Of a stretch of 64,000 bases of DNA, positions 39,066 through 48,602 are shown in pieces. The position numbers were made by a program, and so were the translations under genes. The notes beneath the pieces are model-generated. The model had not been told where the DNA came from. It worked only from the letters and a program-made list of their open reading frames with translations, and made no database searches. Source of the DNA: Pseudomonadota bacterium (lineage in GTDB: Bacteria > Pseudomonadota > Alphaproteobacteria > Sphingomonadales > Sphingomonadaceae); the NCBI GenBank assembly GCA_023433305.1, contig JAEZCZ010000120.1, positions 1-64,000 on the forward strand, in the 5' to 3' direction. Every line of letters starts with the position of its first letter. Within the stretch, counting starts at the first letter, position 1.

Positions 39066-39809
39066 CTAGCGGTTATCGAAGGCCGAGGACACGAGCCAGT
39101 CGAGCGCGGCGGGAGCGGCGGGATGGGCCTCATGCAGGTCGAGCAGAGCGGCATCGGCCACGATCACGGCTCGGCCGCGTCCAATTCTGCAATCGGCCAG
39201 CACCTCTTGCTCGAGGGTGCAATCGGCTTCGCCTTCGCGCTCGATCAGCCTGCCGGGCAAGTTGACCGGGATCGGACCGCCTGCCGTGTGCACCAGGCGA
39301 TGTTCGGGCGGAGCCGAGTCATCGAACTCGAGCTCGATTCCCCAACGAGCGAGGATTGGCGAGAGCAGGATCACGTCCTGTGGCCTTCGCCGGTCACCGA
39401 TCGCGAAGCGCGATTCCCCGGTCAGCATGGGATCCGCGAACAGCAGCAACTTCCCGCCGGCGCGCAGCCAGTCATCGAGGGCGACGTTCTCCGCCGGGGT
39501 CAACGCGCGGGGCTGCGCGAGGATTAGGAAATCCAGGGTAGCGAGGCTTTGCTCGTCGAGGGCGTCGAGCGGCCGCAATGGATGCCGCGCCTCGATCCGC
39601 GCGCGCGCCCAGTGCGGTTCAGCCCCGCCCGCGAGCACGTCGCCTAAATCGCCGGATTCACCCCAATAGATGGGGATCGTCCCCATCAGGCCGATCTCGG
39701 CGCGCTCCTCGATCTCCGGCTGCGGTGCCGGCACGTCCGCCTGGCATGCCGAGGCCAGGCCCATGGCGAAGGCGGCTAAGCTGGCCCTAAGGCTGGAGCG
39801 CGGGCGCAT
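39066..39809 (-). CDS. Exported GldG/DUF4350-like protein
   Basis: 247-residue protein with a signal-like N-terminus ending near ASAC, which could be a weak lipobox. The central part LDDWLRAGGKLLLFADPML has the look of the Rossmann-like domain of GldG and DUF4350 proteins, found beside ABC exporters. Here no ABC genes adjoin it. The start overlaps the end of the upstream small membrane-protein gene by 23 nt. A firm function cannot be given. Confidence 0.6.
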   Translation of the reverse strand: MRPRSSLRASLAAFAMGLASACQADVPAPQPEIEERAEIGLMGTIPIYWGESGDLGDVLAGGAEPHWARARIEARHPLRPLDALDEQSLATLDFLILAQPRALTPAENVALDDWLRAGGKLLLFADPMLTGESRFAIGDRRRPQDVILLSPILARWGIELEFDDSAPPEHRLVHTAGGPIPVNLPGRLIEREGEADCTLEQEVLADCRIGRGRAVIVADAALLDLHEAHPAAPAALDWLVSSAFDNR

Positions 39810-40137
39810 CCACCGGAGCCCCTTGCGTCGCGGACGAATTTTCCGAATCGGTCCGATCGGGCATCAAGCCGGCATCGGCCAACGGATCGCTCACTGGCGT
39901 GGCGGCCGTCGTACTCGCCACGGTCGGAGCAGCGCCCGGGACCACGCGGGCCTCGTTCTCCTCCGCGCTGTTGAGGATGATGTTGGCGAGGCTCACCAGC
40001 AGGATCATCGCCGCCAGTCCAAACAGCCCGATCTGCAGCCGCTGCATCGATTGCGACCGCGTGCCCGCGAGGGGCGGCGGCGCATGCGCCCGCTCGTCAT
40101 GGCGGTCGCGTGGAATTTCGGCCGGGTCGGTTGCCAT
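39787..40137 (-). CDS. Small single-pass membrane protein, unknown
   Basis: 116 residues: a polar, Pro/His-rich cytoplasmic start, one hydrophobic span (about 35-55, GLFGLAAMILLVSLANIIL) and a disordered Ala/Pro/Thr-rich tail. It is overlapped by the next gene by 23 nt, so the two probably belong together. No family recognised. Coding is supported by GC-frame pattern and the overlap rather than by homology. Confidence 0.6.
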   Translation of the reverse strand: MATDPAEIPRDRHDERAHAPPPLAGTRSQSMQRLQIGLFGLAAMILLVSLANIILNSAEENEARVVPGAAPTVASTTAATPVSDPLADAGLMPDRTDSENSSATQGAPVDAPALQP

Positions 40138-40161
40138 GGCGCTGGTCTTAACTTGCCCGCA

Positions 40162-41157
40162 TTAACGCAGCCAGTCGAAAACCGGCAGGCCCTTCTGCTC
40201 GAGCCACTCGCGCTTGTAGAGCGAGGATAGATAGCGGAACCCCGTGTCGCACAAGATCGTGACCACGCGCTTGCCCGGTCCGAGTTGCTTGCCGAGCGCG
40301 ACGGCTCCGGCGACGTTGATTCCCGAGGACAAGCCCAGGCACAGCCCCTCTTCGCGGAGCAGCCGGGCAATCCAATAGAGCCCCTCCTCGTCGGAAATGC
40401 GGAACTGGGTGTCGATCGGCGCGCCTTCGAGGTTGGCGGTGATCCGTCCCTGACCGATCCCTTCCGCCACCGACGAACCTTCCGCCGAAAGCTCGCCCGA
40501 CGCATAGTAGTTGTAGAGCGCGGCGCCGTGCGGGTCGGTCAGCGCGATGCATACATTCTCGTCGCGTTCCTTCAGGCCCATGCCCACGCCGGCGAGCGTG
40601 CCGCCGGTGCCGACCGAGCAGGTGAACCCGTCGATGCGCCCGTCCATCTGCTCCCAGATTTCGGGCGCGGTGCTTTCGATGTGGGCCTTGCGATTGGCGA
40701 TGTTGTCGAACTGGTTCGCCCAGACTGCACCTTCGGTCTCCTCCGCCAGCCGGCGAGAGGTGTGGACGAAGTGGCCGGGATTGGAGAACTTGGTCGGGGG
40801 GACGAGGACCAGCTCGGCGCCCAGCGCGCGGAGCGTGTCCATCTTCTCCTTGGACTGGTTCTCCGGCATGACGATGATCGTCTTGTAGCCGCGGGCGTTC
40901 GCAACGAGCGCCAGGCCGATTCCGGTATTGCCGGCGGTGCCCTCGACGATGCAGCCCCCGGAGCGCAAGGTCCCCTTCTCTTCGGCATCGCGGACGATCC
41001 ACAGCGCGGCCCGGTCCTTGACCGAGGCGCCGGGGTTGGCGAATTCGCATTTCGCCCAGATCTCGCAACCGGCCGCCTCGCTCGGACCCTTCAAAAGGAC
41101 CAGAGGCGTGTTGCCGATGAGATCGAGCGAGCTGGCGAGAGAAGCCGGGGCAGTCAT
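40162..41157 (-). CDS. cysK: Cysteine synthase A (O-acetylserine sulfhydrylase)
   Basis: PLP enzyme that joins sulfide to O-acetylserine, 331 residues. The Schiff-base lysine is Lys47 in GASVKDRAAL. The acetylserine loop GTAGNTGIG is near 68, and the phosphate loop SVGTGGTLAG near 180. It would use the sulfide made by the reductase encoded at 6291. The ATG at 41157 fits the family N-terminus; the extension to 41199 is unlikely. A cystathionine beta-synthase activity cannot be excluded from sequence. Confidence 0.9.
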   Translation of the reverse strand: MTAPASLASSLDLIGNTPLVLLKGPSEAAGCEIWAKCEFANPGASVKDRAALWIVRDAEEKGTLRSGGCIVEGTAGNTGIGLALVANARGYKTIIVMPENQSKEKMDTLRALGAELVLVPPTKFSNPGHFVHTSRRLAEETEGAVWANQFDNIANRKAHIESTAPEIWEQMDGRIDGFTCSVGTGGTLAGVGMGLKERDENVCIALTDPHGAALYNYYASGELSAEGSSVAEGIGQGRITANLEGAPIDTQFRISDEEGLYWIARLLREEGLCLGLSSGINVAGAVALGKQLGPGKRVVTILCDTGFRYLSSLYKREWLEQKGLPVFDWLR

Positions 41158-41220
41158 AGCCGCCCGGTTAAGCCGCCTCGCGCGTGGTTCGCAACGCAAA
41201 TGCGCTTGTTGCGAGTGAAA

Positions 41221-41538
41221 TCAGTCTTCCTCGGCGATGCGTACGCGAAGGCCGTCCAGATCGTCGGTGAACGGAATCTGGCAGGACAGGCGCGAGTGCG
41301 CGTCGCGGTCGTCGCTCGAATCGAGAAGGTCGTCCTCGTCGGCGCTGATCGCCGGCAACTGGTCCATGAACTCGGGATCGACGTGGACGTGACAGGTTGC
41401 GCATGAGCAGCAGCCGCCGCACAGCGCGAGGAGCTCGTCGAAGCCGTTGTCGCGGATCGCTTCCATAACCGTGAGGCCACTCGCCGCCTCCACCTCGCGG
41501 GTCTCGCCTGAGCGGGTGGTGACGATCAACTTGGGCAT
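41221..41538 (-). CDS. 2Fe-2S ferredoxin, adrenodoxin type
   Basis: 105-residue electron carrier. The cluster ligands follow the adrenodoxin spacing: Cys40, Cys46 and Cys49 in [10 protein letters not shown], plus the distal Cys in RLSCQI. Two extra cysteines (43 and 44) sit inside the first loop. Such ferredoxins serve P450s, Fe-S assembly or reductases; the partner is not visible here. It lies upstream of cysK on the same strand with a 63-nt gap, and is divergent from the DNA glycosylase. Confidence 0.9.
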   Translation of the reverse strand: MPKLIVTTRSGETREVEAASGLTVMEAIRDNGFDELLALCGGCCSCATCHVHVDPEFMDQLPAISADEDDLLDSSDDRDAHSRLSCQIPFTDDLDGLRVRIAEED

Positions 41539-41608
41539 GGCGTCGGCTTCCTTTCTGCTGCGCCGGGCTGCTACGGGACTGGCGCCCGGTTTGGCAAGCG
41601 GAGGAAAC

Positions 41609-42226
41609 ATGGGTTTGACGGCACGGCAGCTCAGCGCAGGTCTCGACGCAGTCGCTGCGCGCGAGCCGGGCATCGCGGAGGCGCTCGCCCGCGCTGGCTA
41701 TCCCGAGCCGAGAATCCGTGAGCGCGGCTACCGCACCTTGCTCCGTACGATCGTCGGCCAACAGGTCAGCGTCGCGGCTGCTGCAAGCGTCTGGCGCAAG
41801 CTCGAGGAGCTGCTGGGCGAGGACATTCCCCCGGAAGCCCTGCTGGCCGCGGAGTTCGACGCGCTGCGGGCATGCGGGCTGTCGCGCCAGAAGCAGGGCT
41901 ATGCGCGCTCGCTCTGCGAATTGGTCGCGAGCGGCGACCTCGATCTCGAGAGCCTGCCCGAGGATGACGAGCAGGCGATCGAGCAGCTCGTGAGGATCAA
42001 GGGCATCGGCCGCTGGTCGGCCGAGATCTACCTGCTGTTCGCCGAAGGGCGGCCCGACATCTGGCCCGCGGGCGACCTTGCCGTCCAGGCCGGCCTCGCT
42101 CGCATCCTCTCGCTGCCCGAACGCCCAAGCGAGAAGGCGACGCGCGAGCTGGCCGAGAAGTGGCGTCCGCACCGTGGCTCGGTCGCGATCCTGACCTGGC
42201 ATTGCTACAACAATCCGGCCCTCTAG
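41609..42226 (+). CDS. DNA-3-methyladenine glycosylase (HhH-GPD)
   Basis: Base-excision repair enzyme for alkylated purines, 205 residues. The helix-hairpin-helix reads [16 protein letters not shown], followed by the catalytic Asp156 in [31 protein letters not shown] near 50 is typical of the AlkA/Mag1 branch. There is no Fe-S cluster Cys set. The ATG at 41609 has GAGGAAAC just ahead, which decides the start. The gene is divergent from the ferredoxin. Confidence 0.9.
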   Translation: MGLTARQLSAGLDAVAAREPGIAEALARAGYPEPRIRERGYRTLLRTIVGQQVSVAAAASVWRKLEELLGEDIPPEALLAAEFDALRACGLSRQKQGYARSLCELVASGDLDLESLPEDDEQAIEQLVRIKGIGRWSAEIYLLFAEGRPDIWPAGDLAVQAGLARILSLPERPSEKATRELAEKWRPHRGSVAILTWHCYNNPAL

Positions 42227-42258
42227 CTTCAGTATCTTTGCCCATATGCGCCGATGGT

Positions 42259-42276
42259 GTATTAGGTCAGTAATAC
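42259..42276. promoter_or_regulatory. Inverted repeat upstream of the S9 peptidase
   Basis: GTATTA and TAATAC form a perfect 6-bp inverted repeat with a 6-nt spacer, ending 16 nt before the ATG of the peptidase. The symmetry suggests a dimeric HTH repressor site. No regulator is encoded next to it. Confidence 0.5.
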
Positions 42277-42292
42277 AGATAAGGACCCCCTC

Positions 42293-44260
42293 ATGACCGA
42301 CGTTTCCGCCGCCCTTCCTTCCGCTGCCGAGCGCGTGGCGGACGTTCCGCTGATCCCGCGGGCGGCGCTGTTTGGAAATCCGACGCGATCGGGCGGGCAG
42401 ATCAGCCCGGACGGCAACTGGCTGGCGTGGATGGCGCCCCATAACGAGGTCTTGAACGTGTGGCTGGCACCGTCGAGCGACCCCACGAACGCCCGCCGCA
42501 TGACCAGTGCGACCGACCGGCCGATCCCTGCCTATTTCTTCGCGCCCAACTCGCGCAGCCTGCTCTACATCCAGGACAAGGCGGGCGACGAGAACTTCCT
42601 GCTCTACCAGGTGGACATCGAAACGGGTGACGAGCGCTGCCTGACGCCGTTCGAGAACACGCGTGCGCGGATCGTCGGCAGTTCTCACGCGATCAAGGAC
42701 AAGATCCTCGTCGGCCTCAACGACCGCGACGCGCGGGTCCACGACGTGCACATGCTCGACCTCGGCACGGGCGAACTGAGCCTCGTGCTCCAGAACGACG
42801 GCGACTACGTCGGCTTCCTAGCCGACGACAGCCTCACGCTTCGTTACGCCATCCGGCAGAACGCCGAGGGCGGCAGCGACATGTTCGAGATCACCGGCGG
42901 CCGGATCGCCGAAGAGCCGAGCGAAAGCACCGGGCTGGAAGATTCGCTCACCACCGGAGTGGCCGGCTACACCGCCGACGGCAAGATCCTCTATTGGTAC
43001 GACAGCCGCGGCCGCGACACCGCCGCCCTCCTCGCTCAGGATACCGAAACCGGGCACAAGCGCGTCGTGGCCGAGAACCCCAAAGCCGACATCGGCGGCA
43101 CGATGCGCCACCCGGTCACCGGAGAGGTAGAGGCCTATTCGGTGAACTATCTCAAGACCGAATGGACCGCGCTCGATCCGCACGTTGGGTCCTCGCTCGA
43201 TTGGCTGCGCTCGCAACTCTCGGGCGAGTTCTTCGTCCAGTCGCGAACCGAAGCGGACGACAAGTGGATCGTCGGCAACGACCCGTTGGTCGCACCGGCT
43301 CGTGCCTATCTCTACGATCGTCCCTCGCGCACGCTGACCGAGCTTTACGTGACCCGGCCCGAACTCGAGGGCGCGCCGCTGCAGCCGATGCATCCGGTGG
43401 AAATCGAATCGCGCGACGGGCTGACGCTGGTGAGTTACCTGACACTGCCGCCGGCGAGCGATCCGGAGGGACAAGGCAGGCCGACGGCGCCGGCGCCGAT
43501 GGTGCTGCTGGTTCACGGCGGCCCGTGGGCGCGCGACGGCTACGGCTTCAACCGCGCGCATCAGTGGCTCGCCAACCGCGGCTATGCGACCCTCAGCGTC
43601 AACTTCCGCGGCTCGACCGGGATCGGCAAGGCATTCATCAACGCCGCCAACCTCGAGTGGGGCAAGAAGATGCACGACGACCTGATCGATGCCGTCGAAT
43701 GGGCCGTGGCGGAAGGCATAGCCGAGCGCGACAGGATCGCGATCATGGGGGGTAGCTACGGCGGCTATGCGACGCTGGCCGGCCTGACCTTCACGCCCGA
43801 GGTTTTCGCCTGCGGCGTCGACATCGTCGGTCCTTCGAATCTCGAGACGCTGCTGGAAACCATCCCGCCCTACTGGGGGCCGATGGTGAAGCAGTTCCAC
43901 CAGCGCATGGGCAATCCGGAGACGCCCGAGGGCAAGCAGCTCCTCGTCGAACGCAGCCCGCTTCACAAGGCGGACAAGATCAGTCGCCCGCTGCTGATCG
44001 GGCAAGGCGCGAACGATCCGCGCGTGAAGCAGTCGGAAAGCGATCAGATCGTGGAGGCGATGAAGGGACACGGCATTCCGGTGACCTACGTGGTGTTCCC
44101 CGACGAAGGACACGGCTTCGCCAAGCCGACCAACAACATCGCATTCAACGCGATCACCGAGAACTTCCTGGGCACCGTGCTGGGCGGAAGGTCGGAGCCG
44201 ATCGCGGGCGAGGTCGAGGCATCGAGCGCCGAGATCCTGGCGGGCGCGGAACTGCTTTAG
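42293..44260 (+). CDS. S9 family prolyl oligopeptidase
   Basis: 655-residue serine peptidase of the acylaminoacyl/dipeptidyl peptidase group. The N-terminal two-thirds (about 30-370) is a WD-like beta-propeller that screens substrates. The C-terminal alpha/beta hydrolase has the catalytic triad Ser488 (GGSYGG), Asp575 and His607 (DEGHGF). No signal peptide is seen, so a cytoplasmic role in peptide breakdown is likely. AAGGA lies ahead of the ATG at 42293. It stands alone, with an inverted repeat at 42259-42276. Confidence 0.9.
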   Translation: MTDVSAALPSAAERVADVPLIPRAALFGNPTRSGGQISPDGNWLAWMAPHNEVLNVWLAPSSDPTNARRMTSATDRPIPAYFFAPNSRSLLYIQDKAGDENFLLYQVDIETGDERCLTPFENTRARIVGSSHAIKDKILVGLNDRDARVHDVHMLDLGTGELSLVLQNDGDYVGFLADDSLTLRYAIRQNAEGGSDMFEITGGRIAEEPSESTGLEDSLTTGVAGYTADGKILYWYDSRGRDTAALLAQDTETGHKRVVAENPKADIGGTMRHPVTGEVEAYSVNYLKTEWTALDPHVGSSLDWLRSQLSGEFFVQSRTEADDKWIVGNDPLVAPARAYLYDRPSRTLTELYVTRPELEGAPLQPMHPVEIESRDGLTLVSYLTLPPASDPEGQGRPTAPAPMVLLVHGGPWARDGYGFNRAHQWLANRGYATLSVNFRGSTGIGKAFINAANLEWGKKMHDDLIDAVEWAVAEGIAERDRIAIMGGSYGGYATLAGLTFTPEVFACGVDIVGPSNLETLLETIPPYWGPMVKQFHQRMGNPETPEGKQLLVERSPLHKADKISRPLLIGQGANDPRVKQSESDQIVEAMKGHGIPVTYVVFPDEGHGFAKPTNNIAFNAITENFLGTVLGGRSEPIAGEVEASSAEILAGAELL

Positions 44261-44393
44261 GCCGAGCACGCCACTTTGGCGGGGCTCGTGGCTCGGTATT
44301 TCCAGGCAGTTGCGTGCCGCCCTGGCCTGCCGCGCGACCTTTCGGTCGCTCGCAATGACGATTTGAACGGCTGCCTCTAGGTAGGCGGCGCAG

Positions 44394-44684
44394 TCAGACG
44401 AACAGGACCGGGGTGACCTGCCAGACGACCGAGAGCAACGAGATGGCTGCTCCCGCCGCGGCCAAGCGGGCGACCCAGTTGTCCGTCGGGTCGGAAGCGG
44501 CGATTTTCGGCAATGTCCAGCGCAGGATCAGCAGGTTCGCGGTGATCGCGAGGGCGGTCACTCCGACCACGAACCAGGAAGCCAGCTCCGGCTTTCCGGG
44601 CAGCGCGCTGGCGATCGCGTAGAGCCCGAAAAAATGGGCGGCCCAGACGCACAGGCCGGCGAGCAGGAGAGCCCACGACCGCAT
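44394..44684 (-). CDS. Small membrane protein of the oxidase operon
   Basis: 96 residues with three hydrophobic spans (about 5-25, 37-57, 72-92). It starts one base after the stop of the oxidase subunit I-III gene, so it is almost certainly in the same transcript. Size and placement resemble small accessory or subunit IV-like proteins of heme-copper oxidases, but the sequence is not diagnostic. Confidence 0.7.
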   Translation of the reverse strand: MRSWALLLAGLCVWAAHFFGLYAIASALPGKPELASWFVVGVTALAITANLLILRWTLPKIAASDPTDNWVARLAAAGAAISLLSVVWQVTPVLFV

Positions 44685-44685
44685 C

Positions 44686-47223
44686 TTACCAGCCCCAGGG
44701 GAACAGGCGCGTCAGGACCGCGGCTATGGCGCCCTGCCCTGCGGTATAGACGAGGAACAGCGTGATCACATCGAACGTGACGCTGCGCGGACGTACGATC
44801 ATGTTCCGGCTGGTCCGCATGGCGAGGTAGATCACCATCAGCACCGAAACTGCCACCAACATGCCCTGGAGCGCCAGAAGGGCGCTGATGATGGCCCCTT
44901 GCGCGCTGGCTTCGGGATCGACCCCGGCGCTTTGCCATGCGCTCCAGTCGAGGCCCCAGGCGGCCGCCATCAGCACGCCCGCCAGGATGGCCTGGGTCGA
45001 GGGGCTCCACAGCGTGCTGGCCTCGCGCTGGAGGAGCCAGCGCCCGAGCAGGACGAGCGCGGCCCCAGCCACGTAGAGGCCGGCGACGACCGGGGCCCAT
45101 TCGGTGCCGCCGAAATCCGTCCAGTATTCGGGGTGCGTTCCGAACACGAAAAGGAAGCTGAACACGGCCATGATGAATACCATCAACGCGACGATGAGAA
45201 GCATCACCGTCGCCCACCAGCCATGAGTGCCGGATCCTGTGGCATAGGTGGGAAGACGGATTCCCGCGCCAACATCCACGGTCGCTTCCGCTACCGGCCG
45301 ATCGGTCTCCCAGAGCCAGCGCATGACCGAGGGCACGGCGAGGATGCCGCTCACGACCGCCGGCGTATAAGCCTGGATGGTCAGGAGCAGGAAGAAACCC
45401 GCGGTGAAAATCGCCGACAGGAACGGCCAGATCGACGGCCCCGGCATGATCTGAAGATACTGCGGCTCGGCGCGAACCGGGGAGGTGATCATCGTTTCGC
45501 GGTGGCCGGTCGGGGCGCCGGGAAGGAAATACCGGCCTTCCTGGACATCCTCGGGCAGGTTCTCGTCGTCCCACAGCGGCTCGCGGGTGCGGACGACGGG
45601 AATGCTCCGGGTGGAGTAGAACCCTGTCGGCAGCCATTCGAGGGTTCCGCCGCCGTAGACGTTCCCCGCAGTACCCTCCGCGGCGAAACGGAAGTTGCGC
45701 GCGAGGTCGAACACGAACAACGCGACCCCCGCTCCGAACGTGAGCGCACCGATGGTCGAGATGAAGTTCGTCGGGGCAAGGTCGCTTCCCGGCAAGTAAG
45801 TATAGACCCGGCGCGGCATGCCCATGAAGCCGGTGAGGTGCATGGGAAGAAAAGTGACCTGCATGCCGACGAACATCAGCCAGAACACCCATTTACCGAG
45901 ACGCTCGGACAGGGCGCGGCGGCTCATCATCGGCGTCCAGTAATAGAGGCCCGCGAACACCGGGAAGACCGCACCGCCGATCAGCACGTAGTGAAGGTGC
46001 GCGACGATGAAGTGCGTGTCGTGGACCTGCCAGTCGAACGGGACCATCGCCACCATCACCCCGGTCAGGCCGCCGATCACGAAAGTGACCAACCCGCCGA
46101 CCACGAACAACGTCGGCGTGTTGTATCGTGGCCGCCCCGTCGCCAGCGTGGCGATCCACGAGAATACCTGGATGCCTGCCGGCACGCTCACCGCCATGCT
46201 GGCCGCGGCGAAGAACCCGATCGACAGCGTCGGCATGCCGGTGGTGAACATGTGGTGCGCCCAGACGCCGAAGCTGATGAAGCCCGTGGCGAGGAAGGCG
46301 AGCACGACCAGTTCGTAGCCAACCAGGCTCGTGCGCGAGACGGCGGAAACGATCATCGAAACGAGGCCGGAGGCGGGCAGGAAGATGATGTACACTTCAG
46401 GGTGGCCGAAGAACCAGAACAGGTGTTGCCACAGCATCGGATCCCCGCCGCGCGTGGCGTCGAAGAAGGGCCAGTTGAGCGCGCGTTCGAGCTCCAGCAG
46501 GAGGGTCGCCAGGATCACCGCCGGGAACGCGATCAGGATCATCGCGGCGAAGACCAGCATGGCCCAGGCGAACATCGGCATTCGCGCCAGCGTCATCCCC
46601 GGCGCCCGGGTCTTCAGCACCCCGACGATGATCTCGATGGCCCCGGCGATCGCCGAGATCTCGATGAAGCCGATGCCGAGCAGCCAGAAGTCGGCATTGA
46701 TGCCCGGCGAATAGGTCGTGCTGGTGAGGGGCGGATACATGAACCAGCCGCCATCGGGCGCGAGGCCGAAGAACAGCGACATGAAGAAGCAGATGCCGCC
46801 GATGAAGTATGCCCAGAACGCGTAAGCCGAGAGGCGCGGAAACGGCAGGTCGCGCGCGGCGAGCATTTGCGGCAGCAGCAGCACGCCGAGCGCTTCCATC
46901 ATCGGCACGGCGAACAGGAACATCATCAGCGTGCCGTGCATCGTGAAGAACTGGTTGTAGGTCTCCTGCGGCAGCACGCCCTGCAGCGGCAGCGCCAGTT
47001 GCACCCGCATCACCAGCGCGAGCACGCCGGCCAGCACGAAGAACAGGAATGCCGCGCCGACGTAGAACAGGCCGATGTAGTTGTTGTTGACCGCGGTCAG
47101 CAGCCCCCAGCCTTTCGGAGCGCGCCAGACGCGCTCAAGCTCTTCGAGTTCGTTCTCGGGGCGAGGTTCGGAAGTCGGAAACCGCTCGAGCAGCGCGGGA
47201 TCGAAGCCCGTCTCGGACTTCAC
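44686..47223 (-). CDS. ctaD: Cytochrome c oxidase subunit I-III fusion
   Basis: 845-residue membrane protein. Residues about 30-560 form heme-copper oxidase subunit I; about 590-845 carry further spans of subunit III type. Ligands are present: His96 (heme a), His274 cross-linked to Tyr278 in HPEVY with Glu276, His323-His324 (CuB), His409 and His411 (hemes). The usual K-channel lysine in the PTGxK motif is Gln352 (PAGIQVFSW). The D-channel Asp is kept (RDLPFPR), but the Asn residues around it are replaced. The start is a GTG overlapping the subunit II stop (GTGA). It reduces O2 to water while pumping or consuming protons. Confidence 0.93.
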   Translation of the reverse strand: MKSETGFDPALLERFPTSEPRPENELEELERVWRAPKGWGLLTAVNNNYIGLFYVGAAFLFFVLAGVLALVMRVQLALPLQGVLPQETYNQFFTMHGTLMMFLFAVPMMEALGVLLLPQMLAARDLPFPRLSAYAFWAYFIGGICFFMSLFFGLAPDGGWFMYPPLTSTTYSPGINADFWLLGIGFIEISAIAGAIEIIVGVLKTRAPGMTLARMPMFAWAMLVFAAMILIAFPAVILATLLLELERALNWPFFDATRGGDPMLWQHLFWFFGHPEVYIIFLPASGLVSMIVSAVSRTSLVGYELVVLAFLATGFISFGVWAHHMFTTGMPTLSIGFFAAASMAVSVPAGIQVFSWIATLATGRPRYNTPTLFVVGGLVTFVIGGLTGVMVAMVPFDWQVHDTHFIVAHLHYVLIGGAVFPVFAGLYYWTPMMSRRALSERLGKWVFWLMFVGMQVTFLPMHLTGFMGMPRRVYTYLPGSDLAPTNFISTIGALTFGAGVALFVFDLARNFRFAAEGTAGNVYGGGTLEWLPTGFYSTRSIPVVRTREPLWDDENLPEDVQEGRYFLPGAPTGHRETMITSPVRAEPQYLQIMPGPSIWPFLSAIFTAGFFLLLTIQAYTPAVVSGILAVPSVMRWLWETDRPVAEATVDVGAGIRLPTYATGSGTHGWWATVMLLIVALMVFIMAVFSFLFVFGTHPEYWTDFGGTEWAPVVAGLYVAGAALVLLGRWLLQREASTLWSPSTQAILAGVLMAAAWGLDWSAWQSAGVDPEASAQGAIISALLALQGMLVAVSVLMVIYLAMRTSRNMIVRPRSVTFDVITLFLVYTAGQGAIAAVLTRLFPWGW

Positions 47224-48158
47224 CGTTGCGCCTCGAGATAAGCCGCGAGCGCCTGCAGTTCCTCGCCGGAGAGATTCGGATAGGCGGGCATGCGGTTGTT
47301 GGGCTTGATCGCCTGGCTGTTGGCGATCCAGCCCATCACGGTGCCGCGGTTGTGCGGCAGGATGCCCGCGCCGATCGTGCGCCGGGCGCCCATGAAGGTG
47401 AGGTCGGGCCCGGCAAGGCCGTTCGCATCCGTGCCGGCGATCCGGTGGCAGGCCGCACAGCCGGCGGTCTGGAACAGGGCTTCGCCCTCGGCCGCGTCAG
47501 TCGCCGGGGCCTGCTCGCGCGCGATGCGGGCCTGCGTCCACCGCTCGAACTCCTCGGGTGCGTGTGCAATTACCGCGAAGCCCATCAGCGCGTGCGGGCC
47601 ACCGCAGTATTCGGCGCATTGGCCGCCATAGACGCCGGGCTCGTCGGCCTGGATGCGCATCAGGTTGTTGCGGCCGGGAATCATGTCGAGTTTGCCCGAA
47701 AGCCGCGGCACCCAGAAGCTGTGGATCACGTCGGCGGACTGCAGCTCGAGCACGACCGGCTGGCCCACGGGAATGTGCAGTTCGTTCGCATCATGATGCC
47801 GCGGGGTGCCATCCGGGCCGAGGTAGGCGACGCGCCACCACCACATCTCCCCCGTCACGCGCACACGCATCTCGTCGCCGCGGATGCGGTCAGACAAGCT
47901 GCTCGTCAGCGAGAGGCCGTAGAACAACAGCGCGGTCAGCACGACGGCCGGCAGCGCGATGCCGGCCAGCCAGATCACTTTCGTGCCGCCCAGCCTGGCT
48001 CTCGCCCGATCGCTGCCGAAAAGGGCAATCCACAGCGCAGCCAGCACCAGCGCCAGCACGCCCGCCGCCATCGCCAGCAGCACCCAAGAGAGGGTGGTGA
48101 CCGGCCACGCATAGGGCCCGGCGGGATCGAACACGGGGGGTGGCCAGCCTTCGAGCAT
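47220..48158 (-). CDS. ctaC: Cytochrome c oxidase subunit II, caa3 type
   Basis: 312 residues. Two membrane spans (about 23-46 and 62-84) precede the cupredoxin domain. The CuA ligands are Cys181, Cys185, His189 and Met192. A fused cytochrome c domain follows, with CAACH at 234-238 and the distal Met in NRMPAYPNL. This makes it a caa3-type oxidase that takes electrons directly from a cytochrome c or membrane donor. The N-terminus lacks a clear cleavable signal. A c-type lipoprotein gene lies directly upstream. Confidence 0.95.
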   Translation of the reverse strand: MLEGWPPPVFDPAGPYAWPVTTLSWVLLAMAAGVLALVLAALWIALFGSDRARARLGGTKVIWLAGIALPAVVLTALLFYGLSLTSSLSDRIRGDEMRVRVTGEMWWWRVAYLGPDGTPRHHDANELHIPVGQPVVLELQSADVIHSFWVPRLSGKLDMIPGRNNLMRIQADEPGVYGGQCAEYCGGPHALMGFAVIAHAPEEFERWTQARIAREQAPATDAAEGEALFQTAGCAACHRIAGTDANGLAGPDLTFMGARRTIGAGILPHNRGTVMGWIANSQAIKPNNRMPAYPNLSGEELQALAAYLEAQR

Positions 48159-48515
48159 CTAACTGTCGAGCCCGTAAAGGTAAGCCGCCACGTCGAGCGC
48201 CTCGCGTGGAGTCAGCGGCATGGCCGGCATCGACGTTTCGGGCACGAGCGCGGGCGCGTTGCGAACGAACGCGGCGAGAACCTCCGGGCGGTTGGGCAAT
48301 TCGCCCGCGATCATCCCGCGCCGACCCATCGCACGCAGCGGCGGGCCTGCCTTGCCTTTGGGCCAATCGATGCCCGCGATGTCATGGCAGCTTGCGCACC
48401 CCACACGCTCGATCGCCGCCTTGCCCCGCTCGGGGCTGGCCAGCGCCATCTCCGTTCTTTCCCCGGGTGGTGGCTTGCACGCCGCGATCAGGGGCAGCAG
48501 GAACAGAATGGGCAT
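48159..48515 (-). CDS. c-type cytochrome lipoprotein
   Basis: 118 residues. A short signal with lipobox LIAAC (Cys13) anchors it in the membrane. A single heme site CASCH is at 40-44, and Met ligand candidates lie in SMPAMPLT near 92. It ends directly at the subunit II start, so it is probably co-transcribed and could donate electrons to the oxidase. The frame is open far upstream, but the start at 48515 gives the lipoprotein signal. Confidence 0.82.
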   Translation of the reverse strand: MPILFLLPLIAACKPPPGERTEMALASPERGKAAIERVGCASCHDIAGIDWPKGKAGPPLRAMGRRGMIAGELPNRPEVLAAFVRNAPALVPETSMPAMPLTPREALDVAAYLYGLDS

Positions 48516-48602
48516 AGCCTGTCGCAAGCAGTCCCCCGAGCAAAGACCAGGACGGTCCGTCGAACGGAACCGGTGTGGGGGCGGGCCGGTTCCCCATCCT
48601 GA

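Noticed and set aside
44899..47241. A 780-codon plus-strand open frame antisense to the oxidase genes
   Set aside because: It is an Arg/His/Gln-rich shadow frame of the GC-rich ctaD coding strand, with no motif or ribosome-binding site.
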